A DNA stretch of 64,000 nucleotides, from positions 186,001 through 250,000 of the forward strand of contig NZ_FWXK01000002.1 of NCBI RefSeq assembly GCF_900176325.1. The letters are read 5' to 3'. The notes beneath the pieces were generated by a model. That model was not told the origin of the DNA and made no database searches. It was given only the letters and a program-made list of their open reading frames with translations. This DNA comes from Aerococcus suis. GTDB taxonomy: Bacteria; Bacillota; Bacilli; Lactobacillales; Aerococcaceae. The position numbers were made by a program, and so were the translations under genes. Shown piece by piece: positions 16,515 through 25,261 of the stretch (position 1 is its first letter; each line of letters opens with the position of its first letter).

Positions 16515-17474
16515 ATGCGAAAAATTTATTATAACCATGATGGTGGTGTTGACGACTTAGTTGGACTATTTTTACTTTTGCAAGATCCAAACATTGAACT
16601 TGTTGGGGTCGGCGTCGTCAATGGTGATTGCTATGTTGAACCTGCACTATCTGCTAGTTTAAAAATCATTGAACAATTTGGCCATCATCAAATGATTCCT
16701 GTGGCTGAATCAACATCTAGACCAAGAAATCCATTCCCACAAGCTTGGCGAGAACATGCCTTTACGATTGACGCACTTCCCATTTTAAATAATCATTATA
16801 CCCATCAATCATCGATGATTGAACTTCCAGCACATGAACATCTAACTCATCTGTTGAAAGATTCTGATGAGCCAATTGATTTAGTTTTTGTTGGACCGTT
16901 GACCGACCTTGCGTCCGTTTTAAAGACGAATCCATCGTTACAAGATAAGGTAAACCACCTGTATTGGATGGGTGGAACTTTTTTAGCTGAGGGGAATGTC
17001 CAAGAACCTCATCATGATGGAACAGCAGAATGGAATGCTTTTTGGGATCCAGAGGCAGTTGCTATTGTTTGGCAAAGTAATATTGATATTACGATGGTTG
17101 GATTAGAGAGCACGAATAAAGTCCCATTAACGAACACCATTAGATTTGATTGGGCACAAGACCGAGAGTTCCCTGGTATAGACTTTCTTGGTCAAGCATA
17201 TTCACTCGTTCCACCTATGGCCTTTATTCAAACCAATTCCACCTATTTCTTATGGGATGTTTTAACCGTTGCTTATGCTTTAAATTCCAACTTAGCGATG
17301 CATCAAACAGTGAACGGAAAAGTGGTGACTCATGGCGTTTCACAAGGTCGTACTTATCAAGATATAAGCGGACGCCCTATCCAATTAGTTTACGATGTTC
17401 ATCACGACGACTTTTTTGAATTCATCACTTCTCTAGCCAAAAATGTCAAAAGGAGTTCTTACGATAATGACTGA
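16515..17474 (+). CDS. Nucleoside hydrolase (inosine/uridine-preferring family)
   Basis: 319 residues from the ATG at 16515, 8 bases after GAGG; an in-frame GTG at 16506 overlaps that site. The N-terminal calcium-binding signature is YNHDGGVDDLVGLFLLLQ, in place of the more common DTDPGxDD; two Asp pairs remain. YWMGGTF and a WNAFWDPEA element with the expected N-x-x-x-D-P follow in the middle. The family hydrolyses N-glycosidic bonds of ribonucleosides to base and ribose. The stop overlaps the next gene's start by 8 bases, so they are translationally coupled. The altered first Asp of the signature leaves substrate preference open. Confidence 0.85.
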   Translation: MRKIYYNHDGGVDDLVGLFLLLQDPNIELVGVGVVNGDCYVEPALSASLKIIEQFGHHQMIPVAESTSRPRNPFPQAWREHAFTIDALPILNNHYTHQSSMIELPAHEHLTHLLKDSDEPIDLVFVGPLTDLASVLKTNPSLQDKVNHLYWMGGTFLAEGNVQEPHHDGTAEWNAFWDPEAVAIVWQSNIDITMVGLESTNKVPLTNTIRFDWAQDREFPGIDFLGQAYSLVPPMAFIQTNSTYFLWDVLTVAYALNSNLAMHQTVNGKVVTHGVSQGRTYQDISGRPIQLVYDVHHDDFFEFITSLAKNVKRSSYDND

Positions 17475-18183
17475 TTCCCAAGCCGTCACAACTTTTTTAG
17501 CAGATTTCAATCATTTACATCGTTTACTAAAAAAACTTTTAAATGATCAGGATGTTGCCTTCGCGAGTGCCGTACAACAATTAGCGAAAAAGCATCCTAT
17601 TATCTCTGCTCATCAGTTGGACCTGGATGCGATTCGTTCCTTACGAAATCTTATTGTCCATGAAAAAATAGCGTCACATGAAGAAGTTGCCATTCCTAGT
17701 TCGTCAACAATAGCATTATTAAAATCGATTATCGAAAAACTGAACGGGCCACAAACAGCTGATTATTTTACTAAATCAGTGACTTATTTTAATCACGATT
17801 TGTCATTGCAAGAAGCATTAAATCGAATTGCTAGTGAACGCTATTCCCAATATCCAGTGTTCCGTCATCAGCAATTAATAGGAATATTATCTGCACAAAC
17901 GATTACCCATTGGTTAGCTCAAGTCGACTTAGAAACAGTAAATCTTGAAAACATTTCATGTGAAGAGATACTAAAACATAATAAATCCAAACCGTTAACA
18001 AAACAAAATATCATTTCCCCAGATTTTCCAATTTTTAAAATTGATGATCGCTTACTTGAATTATTACAGCACAACGACTTACCTGTATTATTAATGAGTA
18101 ATCAACCAAATGATATTCAACCAGATAATTTAATGGGAATCATTACCCCATGGGATTTACCAACGATTTTCCAACATCAATAA
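17467..18183 (+). CDS. CBS-domain protein with N-terminal HEPN-like domain
   Basis: 238 residues from the ATG at 17467 (ATGACTGA overlap with the upstream stop; AAAGGAG 11 bases before). Residues 1-75 are all-helical, with LRNLIVHEK containing the R-x4-H arrangement (R60, H65) seen in HEPN domains. Two CBS motifs follow: 'ASERYSQYPVFRHQQLIGILSAQ' region at about 115-150, and one at 185-235 ending in NLMGIITPWDL. CBS pairs usually bind adenine nucleotides. Coupling to a nucleoside hydrolase suggests a nucleotide-linked regulatory role. No nuclease activity can be claimed; many RxxxxH helices in this family type are structural. Confidence 0.7.
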   Translation: MTDSQAVTTFLADFNHLHRLLKKLLNDQDVAFASAVQQLAKKHPIISAHQLDLDAIRSLRNLIVHEKIASHEEVAIPSSSTIALLKSIIEKLNGPQTADYFTKSVTYFNHDLSLQEALNRIASERYSQYPVFRHQQLIGILSAQTITHWLAQVDLETVNLENISCEEILKHNKSKPLTKQNIISPDFPIFKIDDRLLELLQHNDLPVLLMSNQPNDIQPDNLMGIITPWDLPTIFQHQ

Positions 18184-18223
18184 AAAAGTCCACCCTTTCT
18201 TTTCTGATAAGGGTGGACTTTTT
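18183..18223. terminator. Bidirectional terminator between converging units
   Basis: AAAAAAGTCCACCCTT pairs with AAGGGTGGACTTTTT around a 10-base loop; A- and T-runs on both sides. Confidence 0.92.
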
Positions 18224-18224
18224 A

Positions 18225-19955
18225 TTAGATATTAAATTGACTATTATATAATTTAGCATAATCTCCTTGACGAGCAAGTAATTCTTGGTGAGTCCCTTGT
18301 TCTTTTACTGCTCCATCAGCCATATAGAGAATCATATCCGCTGATTGTATCGTTGCTAGTCGATGAGCAACGATAAATGATGTTCGATTTTCCATCAATT
18401 GGTCGAAATTCTCTTGGATTGCTGCTTCTGTTTTTACATCAATTGCACTGGTTGCTTCATCGAGAATAAGCATCTCAGGATGAGTTAACATAATACGAGC
18501 AATACATATTAGCTGTTTCTGACCATTGGATAAATTAGCCCCATCTTCATCTAACCAAGTATCATATTGGTCATCCATTTGTTGAATCATTGGATCTAAT
18601 TGAGCTTGCTTAGCAACTGCCACAACTTCTTCACGAGTGGCTTTTGGGTTACCATAGGCGATGTTGTCATGAACGGTGCCAGCAAAAATCCATGGGTCTT
18701 GTAACACCATTCCAAAGGCTTGCCGAGTTGTTGATAGACTTAGCTGTTGGCTAGGAAGGTGATCATAGAAAATTTCCCCTCGATCAACTGAATAAAATCG
18801 CATTAATAAATTAATCAGTGTTGACTTTCCTGCGCCAGTGGGACCGACAATAGCAACTGTTTCTCCCGCAGAAACTTCTAAATTAAATTCACGAATTAAC
18901 GGCTTATTAGGTTGATAAGAAAAGGCAACATTATCAAAAACAATCTCTCCATTAAAAGTTATTGACGAATTTGTTGCTTCCTCTTTCTCGCTTATTTCAG
19001 CTGATAAAAAGTGTTCAATTCGCTGTGAAGCAGCTAGAGCTGTTTGTAATTCATTAATAATTGACGAAATATCATCAAATGGTTTAGAAAATTGTTTGGC
19101 ATAGTTTAAAACACTCGTAAAGATTCCGACCGACAAGTGACCATTCATCACTTCAAAAGCTCCAAATAAGCCAATCCCCGCATAAATTAAAGCATTAATG
19201 ATACGAGAAGTAGGATTTATGAGGGCACCATAAAATTGTGACACCACGCCACTTTTATGTAGCTCTTGATTCATTTGATCTAACTGTGCTTGGGTATCGC
19301 TTTGATAATTAAATCCGCGTACTTCAGACTGCATAATAGTCATTTCCTCCACGTAGGCATTTAAATCACCACGGAGATTCATTTGCTTTTGAAAATATTT
19401 ATATGTCCGATTAGCTATAATGGATGAAACTAAGACAGAAATAGGTGTAAAAATAAGAATGATTAACGCAACTTTAATATTTAATAATAACATCATTACC
19501 AAAATTCCGACCACTAATGAAATAGCAGTAAACAGGTTTTTAAAACTTTGAATAAATCCCGTCCCAATTAAATCCACATCGTTAACTAAACGACTCACTA
19601 AGTCCCCATGTGAATGGCTATCTAAATAACTTAAAGGTAGTTGATGAATCTTTTGAAACATTTCTTGACGAAGATCATACATTAACTGATATGCAATGTT
19701 ATTGGCTAAACGCTCTAATAAATATTGGGCTAACATATACATTATGGCTAGGATAATTAGCCATATAATCGTTTGAATTAACTGTGTCCATTGAATCGCT
19801 TGAGGATCAAAAAGTTGGTCCGTTGCAATCCCAATAACTAAAGGAATAAAGATTTGGCAAACAACGGCGAATAATGAACTTACTAACAATGCCAACAGCA
19901 ATAGTGATTTACTTTTTAAATAGCGCCATAGAAAGGTTAAAGTTTGCTTATTCAT
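18225..19955 (-). CDS. ABC exporter half-transporter with canonical nucleotide site (LmrD/BmrD-like)
   Basis: 576 residues from the ATG at 19955, behind AAGGAGGG. Six membrane helices at about 1-310 are followed by an ATP-binding domain with Walker A GPTGAGKST, signature LSNGQ, Walker B LILDEATSAID and switch His (FIVAHRL). Because Walker B has the catalytic Glu, this is the canonical half. Its ATG overlaps the stop of the partner gene (ATGAATAA). Heterodimeric exporters of this kind expel drugs or lipophilic compounds; the substrate is unknown here. Confidence 0.92.
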   Translation of the reverse strand: MNKQTLTFLWRYLKSKSLLLLALLVSSLFAVVCQIFIPLVIGIATDQLFDPQAIQWTQLIQTIIWLIILAIMYMLAQYLLERLANNIAYQLMYDLRQEMFQKIHQLPLSYLDSHSHGDLVSRLVNDVDLIGTGFIQSFKNLFTAISLVVGILVMMLLLNIKVALIILIFTPISVLVSSIIANRTYKYFQKQMNLRGDLNAYVEEMTIMQSEVRGFNYQSDTQAQLDQMNQELHKSGVVSQFYGALINPTSRIINALIYAGIGLFGAFEVMNGHLSVGIFTSVLNYAKQFSKPFDDISSIINELQTALAASQRIEHFLSAEISEKEEATNSSITFNGEIVFDNVAFSYQPNKPLIREFNLEVSAGETVAIVGPTGAGKSTLINLLMRFYSVDRGEIFYDHLPSQQLSLSTTRQAFGMVLQDPWIFAGTVHDNIAYGNPKATREEVVAVAKQAQLDPMIQQMDDQYDTWLDEDGANLSNGQKQLICIARIMLTHPEMLILDEATSAIDVKTEAAIQENFDQLMENRTSFIVAHRLATIQSADMILYMADGAVKEQGTHQELLARQGDYAKLYNSQFNI

Positions 19956-21657
19956 TATTACCCTCCTTATTCTGTAACGCATAGATTTCTTGGTAAACTG
20001 TGCTAGAATCAAGCAAATCTTGATGTTGACCTAGACCAACTTGCTTTCCATGATCAAGAACTAAAATACGATCAGCATTTCGAATACTATTTACTCTTTG
20101 AGTAATTAATATCATCGTTATTGGCATTTCCTTTAATTCCTGCAGCAGTTGTTTTTCAGTCGCAAAATCCAAAGCACTTGTCGCATCATCTAAGATAAGA
20201 ACATCAGGTTCAGCAATTAATGCTCGAGCGATTGTTAAGCGTTGCTTTTGACCTCCTGAAAAATTTCGTCCTAGCGCTAAAACCGGTTGATCTAAGCCAC
20301 GTTCATCTTGAACAATGAAATCTTTTGCCTGCGCTACTTCTAAACAATGCCAAATAAAGTCGTCAGAGCAATTTTCATTTCCCATTACTAAATTTTCTCT
20401 TAGTGTTCCTTGAAATAACCGATTTTCTTGAGGAACAAATGCTAATTTATCACGTAACGTTTCTCTATCATAGCTAGTGATTGAGGAATCATTGATAGAT
20501 AACATGCCTTCTGTTGGAGAAACAAAACCCATCAATAATTGAACCAATGTCGATTTCCCTGCACCTGTTCCCCCGATAATGGCAAAAAAATCGTATGGGT
20601 TAATCGTAAAATTTAAATCAGATAACGCTAAGTACTGACCATAAGCAAATCCTAAATCTTTCGCTTCTATGGTTATTGGAGACGACAATGACTCTATCCG
20701 TTTTTCGGTCAAATGGGTGGGTTGAATCGCCAGAATTTCGTCTAAACGACCAATTGCCGTAATTCCTTTTGTAAAAGCCATCAGTATATTAACTAGTACA
20801 TTTAATGCTAACAGGATAATATTCATATAATTAACTAAAGCAACCACATCTCCTTGTAATAAATAGCCACTACTAATTTGTTGCGCGCCTAGATATAGGA
20901 TTAAACTGATACTCAAATTAATTAATAATAATGAAATGGGATTAGCGATTGACTGAAGACTTCCCATTTTAATTTGTTGATAAAATGTTTGTTGGTTATG
21001 ACTAGTAAATGCTTTTATCTCTGCTTGTTGATTGGAAAAGGCTCGAATATCGCGAACACCATTTAAATTTTCCCGACTTTTTTGGGCAATCCGCTCTGTA
21101 TTCGTTTGAACGGATTTATTTTGCTGATTCGTTTTTAACGTAACGAAAACCAATAAACCGCCAATCACTAACCCCGTAATAATAAAAATGGGAGCCATTT
21201 TAGGACTCACATTGAAAGCCATGACAATCGATCCGATTAATAAGATAGGCAACCTTGATCCTAAACGTAAAATTAAGGCAATTGCTAATTGCAAATTTTG
21301 CGTATCGTTAGTGATTCGATGAATAATAGACCCTTTTCCAAATTGGTCAAGTTGACTCATATCCACTGACTGTACTTTATGGAATAGTGCTGAACGTAAT
21401 TCAGTACCAACTTGTTGTGAAGCATTAGACGCTTGCCATTGACAATACAGCGCACTGACGTAACCAATTAACGGGAGAAGAATCAATAACCCGCCATTTC
21501 GCCATACTTCAGTCATATTGTTAGCATTTAATCCATCATTAATTAAACGTGCAACGACTAAAGGGATAAGTAATTCAAGTAATGCTTCAAATATTTTTGC
21601 TAAGAATGCCAATAAACTTTTCCATTTGTTTTTTAATAAATAATCTTTAACTCGCAT
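19948..21657 (-). CDS. ABC exporter half-transporter with degenerate nucleotide site (LmrC/BmrC-like)
   Basis: 569 residues from the ATG at 21657 (GGGAGG upstream). The N-terminal six-helix domain is followed by an ATPase with Walker A GGTGAGKST and signature FSGGQ. Walker B reads LILDDATSALD with Asp in place of the catalytic Glu, and the switch position reads LITQR with Gln in place of His. Those two changes are the mark of the non-hydrolysing site in asymmetric heterodimers such as LmrCD, BmrCD and TM287/288. It is translated with the canonical partner from overlapping frames. No regulator lies next to the pair. Confidence 0.92.
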   Translation of the reverse strand: MRVKDYLLKNKWKSLLAFLAKIFEALLELLIPLVVARLINDGLNANNMTEVWRNGGLLILLPLIGYVSALYCQWQASNASQQVGTELRSALFHKVQSVDMSQLDQFGKGSIIHRITNDTQNLQLAIALILRLGSRLPILLIGSIVMAFNVSPKMAPIFIITGLVIGGLLVFVTLKTNQQNKSVQTNTERIAQKSRENLNGVRDIRAFSNQQAEIKAFTSHNQQTFYQQIKMGSLQSIANPISLLLINLSISLILYLGAQQISSGYLLQGDVVALVNYMNIILLALNVLVNILMAFTKGITAIGRLDEILAIQPTHLTEKRIESLSSPITIEAKDLGFAYGQYLALSDLNFTINPYDFFAIIGGTGAGKSTLVQLLMGFVSPTEGMLSINDSSITSYDRETLRDKLAFVPQENRLFQGTLRENLVMGNENCSDDFIWHCLEVAQAKDFIVQDERGLDQPVLALGRNFSGGQKQRLTIARALIAEPDVLILDDATSALDFATEKQLLQELKEMPITMILITQRVNSIRNADRILVLDHGKQVGLGQHQDLLDSSTVYQEIYALQNKEGNNE

Positions 21658-21725
21658 ACTAACCTCCCTCATATGCTCCCCAATATCTTAGCATACATTA
21701 CCTGACTTTCTCTTATCTTAAAATA

Positions 21726-21752
21726 AAAAAGGCTGAGCCAGACTCAACCTTT
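21726..21752 (-). terminator. Terminator of nnrD
   Basis: Minus strand AAAGGTTGAG pairs with CTCAGCCTTT (one G-U), then TTTTT, 4 bases past the nnrD stop. Confidence 0.8.
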
Positions 21753-21756
21753 AATT

Positions 21757-22608
21757 CTAGTCAAGTAATTGATTCATTAATTTGGGGAGATAATCACTGA
21801 CTTCAGTCGGTTTTACTACGTAATGTGTTTCATAAATTTTATCGGCAGCTAAACTATGCAATCCTACCGCCAACGGAATCGCACTGCTCAAATGAGTGAT
21901 TTGAGCAGTTACACCTCCTAATATTCCTGCTAAAGTATCGCCCATTCCACCAATACTCATTCCGGGATTACCAAAAGTATTTATCAAAATAGTATCCGTC
22001 TGAGGAATAAAAATTCGTGTTTGATGTGATTTTAAAACAAGATGGAAGTCATATTTTTCTACCCAATGTTGAATATTACGGTCATCATAGTCAGCTATTT
22101 GTTGTTGTGATAATTTCTGCCATTCTCCTAAATGTGGAGTCAAGATAACCTGATGCTTTTCAAGTTGTTTAGCATATTTATCGACATCTTTAGCTAATTG
22201 AGTTAGCGCATCTGCATCAATAACTACGATTTTAGATTCCTTTGTTTCTTCCAAATACATCATATATTGATCAAATCGAGTGGGATTTAATCCAAACCCA
22301 GGACCAATTACAATCACTGTGGCTTTATTTAAATGGGGAACTAACGTATCAAAGTATAAATTCCAATCCATAAACATCGCTTCTGGTAAAACTGTATGAA
22401 TGGCTGTTTTGTTACTTTTATCGGATAAGATGGTGGTTAATCCCGCACCAGCATTTACACTTCCTCGTGCTGCCATTTGAATGGCGCCCCCCATTTGTTC
22501 ATTACCACCTACCAAAACCACATGTCCAAATTGATTTTTATAAGAATCCTGGTCACGTTCAGGAATAAGTTGAGTGAGAAAGGCTCGGGTAATTAATTGT
22601 GTTTTCAT
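21757..22608 (-). CDS. nnrD: ADP-dependent (S)-NAD(P)H-hydrate dehydratase
   Basis: 283 residues of the YjeF C-terminal/ribokinase-like family. Visible are HVVLVGGNEQMGGA near residue 29, VIGPGFGLN near 97, VVIDADAL, and GNPGMSIGGMGDTLAGILGG near 215, the nucleotide and catalytic Asp loop. It repairs the hydrated form of NADH and NADPH using ADP (ATP in eukaryotes). The epimerase partner NnrE is not fused here. It lies 14 bases downstream of gdhA, an NADP enzyme, so the two are likely co-transcribed. Confidence 0.92.
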   Translation of the reverse strand: MKTQLITRAFLTQLIPERDQDSYKNQFGHVVLVGGNEQMGGAIQMAARGSVNAGAGLTTILSDKSNKTAIHTVLPEAMFMDWNLYFDTLVPHLNKATVIVIGPGFGLNPTRFDQYMMYLEETKESKIVVIDADALTQLAKDVDKYAKQLEKHQVILTPHLGEWQKLSQQQIADYDDRNIQHWVEKYDFHLVLKSHQTRIFIPQTDTILINTFGNPGMSIGGMGDTLAGILGGVTAQITHLSSAIPLAVGLHSLAADKIYETHYVVKPTEVSDYLPKLMNQLLD

Positions 22609-22622
22609 GATGACGCCTCTTT

Positions 22623-23966
22623 TTAAACAATTCCTTGCATTACCATAGCATCAGCAATTTTTATAAAGGCTGCAATATTAGCCCCTTTGATTAAATTATC
22701 TCCATAACCATATTTTTGAGCGGCATTAGAGGCTGCTTGATAAATATCCACCATAATCTCATGCAATTGCGTATCAACAGCATCAAAATCCCATGATAAT
22801 CGTTGAGAGTTTTGAGACATTTCTAACGCGGAAACGGCAACACCACCCGCATTGGCTGCTTTGGCTGGTCCAATATAAACATCATGGGCTAATAAATATT
22901 CAGTTGCTTCTGCAGTTAACGGCATATTTGCTCCTTCTGAAATAAACCGTACCCCATTAGCGACTAGCTGCTCAGCACCATTTTCATCGACTTCATTTTG
23001 AGTAGCACAAGGTAAGGCTAAATCTGCTTGAATATCATGATTCCAAACAGATCCTTCAAAATATTTTGCACTTGCTTTTTCATTTGCATATACTGTTAAA
23101 CGTTCACGACGATTTTCTTTCACGTCTTTTAATAAGGCAACATCAATGCCATTTTCATCAATAATGAATCCGTTTGAATCAGAAACTGAAACTACTATTG
23201 CACCTAATTCTTGTAGTTTTTCAACAGCATAAGTTGCAACATTACCAGCACCTGAAACAAGAACACGCTTATCAGCCAATTCTTCATCTTTCGTTTGTAG
23301 CATTTCTTGAATAAAATATACAGCGCCATAGCCTGTTGCTTGTGTACGAGCTAAACTACCACCAAATCCTAATGGTTTTCCAGTAATTGTTCCGTTTTCG
23401 AAGCCTCTTAAACGTTTATATTGTCCAAATAAGTAACCAACTTCACGGCCACCAACACCAATATCGCCAGCTGGAATATCCATATTGGGACCAATATATT
23501 TTTGTAATTCCGTCATAAAACTTTGACAGAAGCGCATAATTTCGTGGTCTGATTTCCCTTTTGGATCAAAATCGCTACCACCTTTACCACCACCAATTGG
23601 TAAACTGGTAAGGGCATTTTTAAAAATTTGTTCAAAACCTAAAAATTTCAAAATACTTTGATTTACCGTTGGGTGAAACCGTAATCCACCTTTATATGGA
23701 CCTAATGTTGAATTAAATTGTACCCGATAACCGGTATTAACATGGACGCGGTGATTATCATCCACCCATGGTACGCGGAAAGTAATAATACGCTCTGGAA
23801 TAGCAAGTAATTGTAAAATATTATTTTCAATATATTCTGGGTGCTCTTCTAAAACCGGGGCAATAGAATCGACAAATTCCGTCAATGCTTGTAAAAATTC
23901 TGGCTCATTCGCATATTTTTCTTGCCAAAGTTCTTTTGTTTCTTTAATATAAGTCATTGTGTCCAT
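22623..23966 (-). CDS. gdhA: NADP-specific glutamate dehydrogenase
   Basis: 447 residues from the ATG at 23966, with AGAAGGA before it; 24 further upstream codons read through a hydrophobic non-homologous stretch and were dropped. The catalytic region PIGGGKGGSDFDPKG lies near residues 120-135, the dinucleotide fold starts at VSGAGNVATYAVEKL, and LPCATQNEVD marks the C-terminal domain. It makes glutamate from 2-oxoglutarate and ammonium using NADPH. Length and motifs match the hexameric bacterial type. Confidence 0.96.
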   Translation of the reverse strand: MDTMTYIKETKELWQEKYANEPEFLQALTEFVDSIAPVLEEHPEYIENNILQLLAIPERIITFRVPWVDDNHRVHVNTGYRVQFNSTLGPYKGGLRFHPTVNQSILKFLGFEQIFKNALTSLPIGGGKGGSDFDPKGKSDHEIMRFCQSFMTELQKYIGPNMDIPAGDIGVGGREVGYLFGQYKRLRGFENGTITGKPLGFGGSLARTQATGYGAVYFIQEMLQTKDEELADKRVLVSGAGNVATYAVEKLQELGAIVVSVSDSNGFIIDENGIDVALLKDVKENRRERLTVYANEKASAKYFEGSVWNHDIQADLALPCATQNEVDENGAEQLVANGVRFISEGANMPLTAEATEYLLAHDVYIGPAKAANAGGVAVSALEMSQNSQRLSWDFDAVDTQLHEIMVDIYQAASNAAQKYGYGDNLIKGANIAAFIKIADAMVMQGIV

Positions 23967-24069
23967 AATTGTCCTTCTCTCTTTTGGATTATTAAGATTA
24001 TAGCAAAAAAATGTGAAACATAAAATAAAACAAAACAACCGGTTTCAAAAAAGTAATCAATTTTCTCAC

Positions 24070-24135
24070 TTGACATTTACTTAAAACCGCTATATATTGT
24101 GTTTATCACTTTTTTATCCACCCAATATATAGATA
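24070..24135 (+). promoter_or_regulatory. nrdH promoter with two NrdR boxes
   Basis: TTGACA (24070-24075), 17 bases, TATATT (24093-24098). NrdR box 1 has core CTATATATTG at 24090-24099 over the -10. Box 2 has core CAATATATAG at 24123-24132. Both fit CWATATMTWG exactly and are 33 bases apart, about three helical turns, the usual spacing for cooperative NrdR binding. Confidence 0.88.
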
Positions 24136-24159
24136 GATTAACTTCAAGGAGGAAAATAA

Positions 24160-24381
24160 ATGGTAACTGTTTATTCAAAACCAAATTGCACACAATGTAA
24201 CTTCACAAAACGTTTTTTAAATGATAAAGATATTCCATACCAAGAAAAAGACGTTACTGCTTCAGATGAAGCATTAAATGAAGTTCGTGACTTAGGATTT
24301 CAATCATTACCTGTTGTCATGGCTGATGGTTTAGAACCGTTTAATGGTTTTCGTCCTGATAAATTGAAACAACTCGTATAA
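24160..24381 (+). CDS. nrdH: Glutaredoxin-like protein NrdH
   Basis: 73 residues with redox pair CTQC at positions 10-13 (the family commonly has CVQC or CMQC) and GFQSLPVV plus FNGFRPDKL near the C-terminus. It is the electron donor of class Ib ribonucleotide reductase, reduced by thioredoxin reductase. AAGGAGG precedes the ATG. The gene stands alone between its own promoter with NrdR boxes and a terminator; nrdEF and nrdI are not in the window and are presumably elsewhere under the same regulator. Confidence 0.94.
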   Translation: MVTVYSKPNCTQCNFTKRFLNDKDIPYQEKDVTASDEALNEVRDLGFQSLPVVMADGLEPFNGFRPDKLKQLV

Positions 24382-24420
24382 AAATTAAATGACTAATGTC
24401 ATCATAACTTTCATAGAAAA

Positions 24421-24457
24421 CAGGGGATATAAATACTCTTATCCCCTGCTTTTTTAT
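24421..24457 (+). terminator. Terminator of nrdH
   Basis: CAGGGGATA pairs with TATCCCCTG around a 10-base loop, then CTTTTTT. Confidence 0.92.
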
Positions 24458-24483
24458 TTAAAAATCTACTCTTTAGCCTCTTT

Positions 24484-25251
24484 CTAAGATTGAACTTCTT
24501 CTAAATAAGTGTACAAGTCGGTTGGTGTTAAGGCTTTTTTTTCTGCTCCAGAAAATTCACGAACAAGTTGCCCTTGATGTAAGACTAGCATGCGATTTCC
24601 ATAATCAATGGCATCTTGTAAATTATGCGTAATCATAATGCCTGTTAAATTCTGTTCACGAATAATTTGGTCACTAAGAGATAAAATTTGCTTATCTGTT
24701 CGTGGATCCAAAGCGGCAGTATGTTCATCTAATAGTAAAAGTTCAGGCTGTTTTAAAGTTGCCATTAATAATGAAATGGCTTGACGTTGCCCGCCGGAAA
24801 GTAAGCCAATTTCTGCATCTAAACGATTTTCTAAGTCAAGATTGAACGTTTCTAATGCTTCAGAAAACTTTTGGCGATCAGTTGCTGTTATGGAGCGTCT
24901 AAACCGACGTTTTTCTCCCCGATGTTGGGCTAATGCTAAGTTCTCTGCTACTGTCATTCGTGGAGCAGTCCCTTGGCGAGGTTCTTGAAAAACACGTGCA
25001 ATATGAGATGCTCGACTCGTCTCATCTAAGTAAGTAATGTCTTCATTATGTAAATAGATAATCCCCTCGTCAACAGTAAAAGTTCCAGCTATTGCATTTA
25101 ATAATGTGGATTTTCCTGCACCATTCCCACCAACCAAGGTGATAAAATCTCCTGCTTCAACAGTTAACGATAAATGGTTTAATGCCTGATGAGCATCTGG
25201 CGTATGAGCATGGAATGTTTTAACAATATTTTCAATTTTTAATAGACTCAT
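24484..25251 (-). CDS. trpZ: ABC importer ATP-binding protein (TrpZ-type)
   Basis: 255 residues. Walker A GGNGAGKST lies near residue 38, Q-loop VFQEPRQGT near 87, signature LLSGGQRQ near 155, and Walker B LLLLDEHTAALDP with His switch ITHNL. It energises uptake with the permease and binding protein encoded upstream. The third gene of a cassette whose binding protein belongs to the PF04392-type family annotated as tryptophan transporters (TrpXYZ) in streptococci and relatives. The substrate is inferred from family and from the leader peptide, not shown. Confidence 0.88.
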   Translation of the reverse strand: MSLLKIENIVKTFHAHTPDAHQALNHLSLTVEAGDFITLVGGNGAGKSTLLNAIAGTFTVDEGIIYLHNEDITYLDETSRASHIARVFQEPRQGTAPRMTVAENLALAQHRGEKRRFRRSITATDRQKFSEALETFNLDLENRLDAEIGLLSGGQRQAISLLMATLKQPELLLLDEHTAALDPRTDKQILSLSDQIIREQNLTGIMITHNLQDAIDYGNRMLVLHQGQLVREFSGAEKKALTPTDLYTYLEEVQS

Positions 25252-25261
25252 GGTAATCCCC

